NCBI GenBank assembly: GCA_003164655.1 | Contig: PLTW01000178.1 | Location: 1 to 6,708, forward strand | Direction: 5' to 3' | DNA from: Actinomycetota bacterium | GTDB taxonomy: Bacteria > Actinomycetota > Thermoleophilia > UBA2241 | DNA length: 6,708 nucleotides | In this document: in pieces, positions 6,249 through 6,708 of the stretch | Numbering within the stretch: position 1 is the first letter of the stretch | Layout of the letters: every line of letters begins with the position of its first letter | Translations under genes and position numbers: made by a program | Notes under the pieces: generated by a model | Database searches by the model: none | Seen by the model: the letters and a program-made list of their open reading frames with translations, nothing else | What the model was told of the DNA's origin: nothing

Positions 6249-6708
6249 TCAGTGTATCCCCGCGTCCGTGGCCAGCGTAGTGGTCACGGTGCTGGCGTAG
6301 GTACCAGCATAGGTATCTGCGGGCACGGCGAGCACCCACGGAGCGCTTGCCGCAGCGGTGAAGCTGTACGTACCCATGCCCTCACCAGCTGTACAACAGT
6401 CAGCCACCTCGAGAGCGGAGTCGGTGTCGATGGCCGTTGAGGTGGCCAGCGGCATCGGCACGGCGGAGCTGCTGTCGTTGGCCGCGGCCACGGTGAGCGC
6501 CGGCATGATGAACGAGTTCGTTGGGAGGGCCGTCCCGTACGACGGGGAGCTGGTATCCGTCGTCGTATTCTCGAACGGAGTGGCCTGCATGGTGACGCAC
6601 CAGCCGGCGCCGCTGCCGGTCGCGTCAGTGATCGCGAAGCCGCCGAACTCAGTGCCGTCAGTCGCTGTGACTGCGCCCGAGTTGAGGTTCTGTGCTGCAC
6701 CGTTTAGG
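6249..6708 (-). CDS. WxL-domain surface protein, C-terminal part
   Basis: The frame is open from the right edge to the TGA at 6249-6251, giving at least 152 residues; the start, and any signal peptide, lie outside the window. The visible part looks like a WxL-type cell-wall-binding domain. It begins LNGAAQNLNSGAVTATDGTEF, then GGFAITDATGSGAGWCVTMQATPF, which holds the first W-x-V motif (6594-6602). A Ser/Thr/Ala-rich middle follows, with a Cys-Cys pair. It ends GMGTYSFTAAASAPWVLAVP and ADTYAGTYASTVTTTL, with the second motif W-V-L at 6330-6338. The PADTYAGTY-S-T-V ending is typical of WxL-like proteins of high-GC bacteria. In Firmicutes this domain binds peptidoglycan non-covalently. The gene converges on the DUF916-type gene, a likely partner family. 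The smaller ATG at 6590 is internal, not the start. Confidence 0.78.
   Translation of the reverse strand, partial: LNGAAQNLNSGAVTATDGTEFGGFAITDATGSGAGWCVTMQATPFENTTTDTSSPSYGTALPTNSFIMPALTVAAANDSSSAVPMPLATSTAIDTDSALEVADCCTAGEGMGTYSFTAAASAPWVLAVPADTYAGTYASTVTTTLATDAGIH

Overview
This is a high-GC window from a bacterium that appears to be single-membraned: probably an actinobacterium or a high-GC relative such as Chloroflexota or Dormibacterota. The evidence is the strongly GC-biased third codon positions, several GTG starts, a short Gram-positive-type signal peptidase I, and a DUF916 (WxL-interacting type) membrane-anchored surface protein close to a WxL-domain protein. The phylum cannot be fixed from this sequence alone. 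No rRNA, tRNA or CRISPR array was seen.

Layout from left to right. 85-1017 (-) is a DUF347/COG4705-type multispanning membrane protein. 1018-1400 is a divergent intergenic region. 1401-1613 (+) is a small hypothetical protein that overlaps 1604-2011 (+), a SnoaL-like protein; the pair looks translationally coupled. 2012-2262 is a convergent gap holding a weak hairpin. 2263-2856 (-) is signal peptidase I, with a candidate promoter just upstream. 3033-3497 (-) is a hypothetical membrane protein with a Cys- and Pro-containing tail. 3498-4077 is non-coding as far as can be seen. 4078-5124 (+) is the DUF916-type surface protein, with a signal peptide, two beta-rich regions, a C-terminal membrane helix and an RRRR tail. 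5164-5650 (+) is a decayed IS5-family insertion sequence: its start region, with a hairpin over the ribosome binding site, is intact, but the transposase has two frameshifts, a stop codon and a lost C-terminus. 5651-6248 is mostly non-coding, with a good stem-loop at 6143-6178. 6249-6708 (-) is the C-terminal part of a WxL-domain surface protein whose start lies beyond the right edge.

How the genes may work together (inference): in Firmicutes, WxL proteins attach to peptidoglycan and partner with DUF916/DUF3324 membrane-anchored proteins. Here a DUF916-like protein and a WxL-like protein face each other tail to tail, separated by a dead IS. Both would be exported, and the signal peptidase I about 1.2 kb away could process them, although it may simply be a housekeeping gene. 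The SnoaL-like and DUF347 genes have no evident link to this surface module. The most noteworthy item is this WxL/DUF916 pair in a high-GC genome. No clearly new defence or enzymatic system was recognised.
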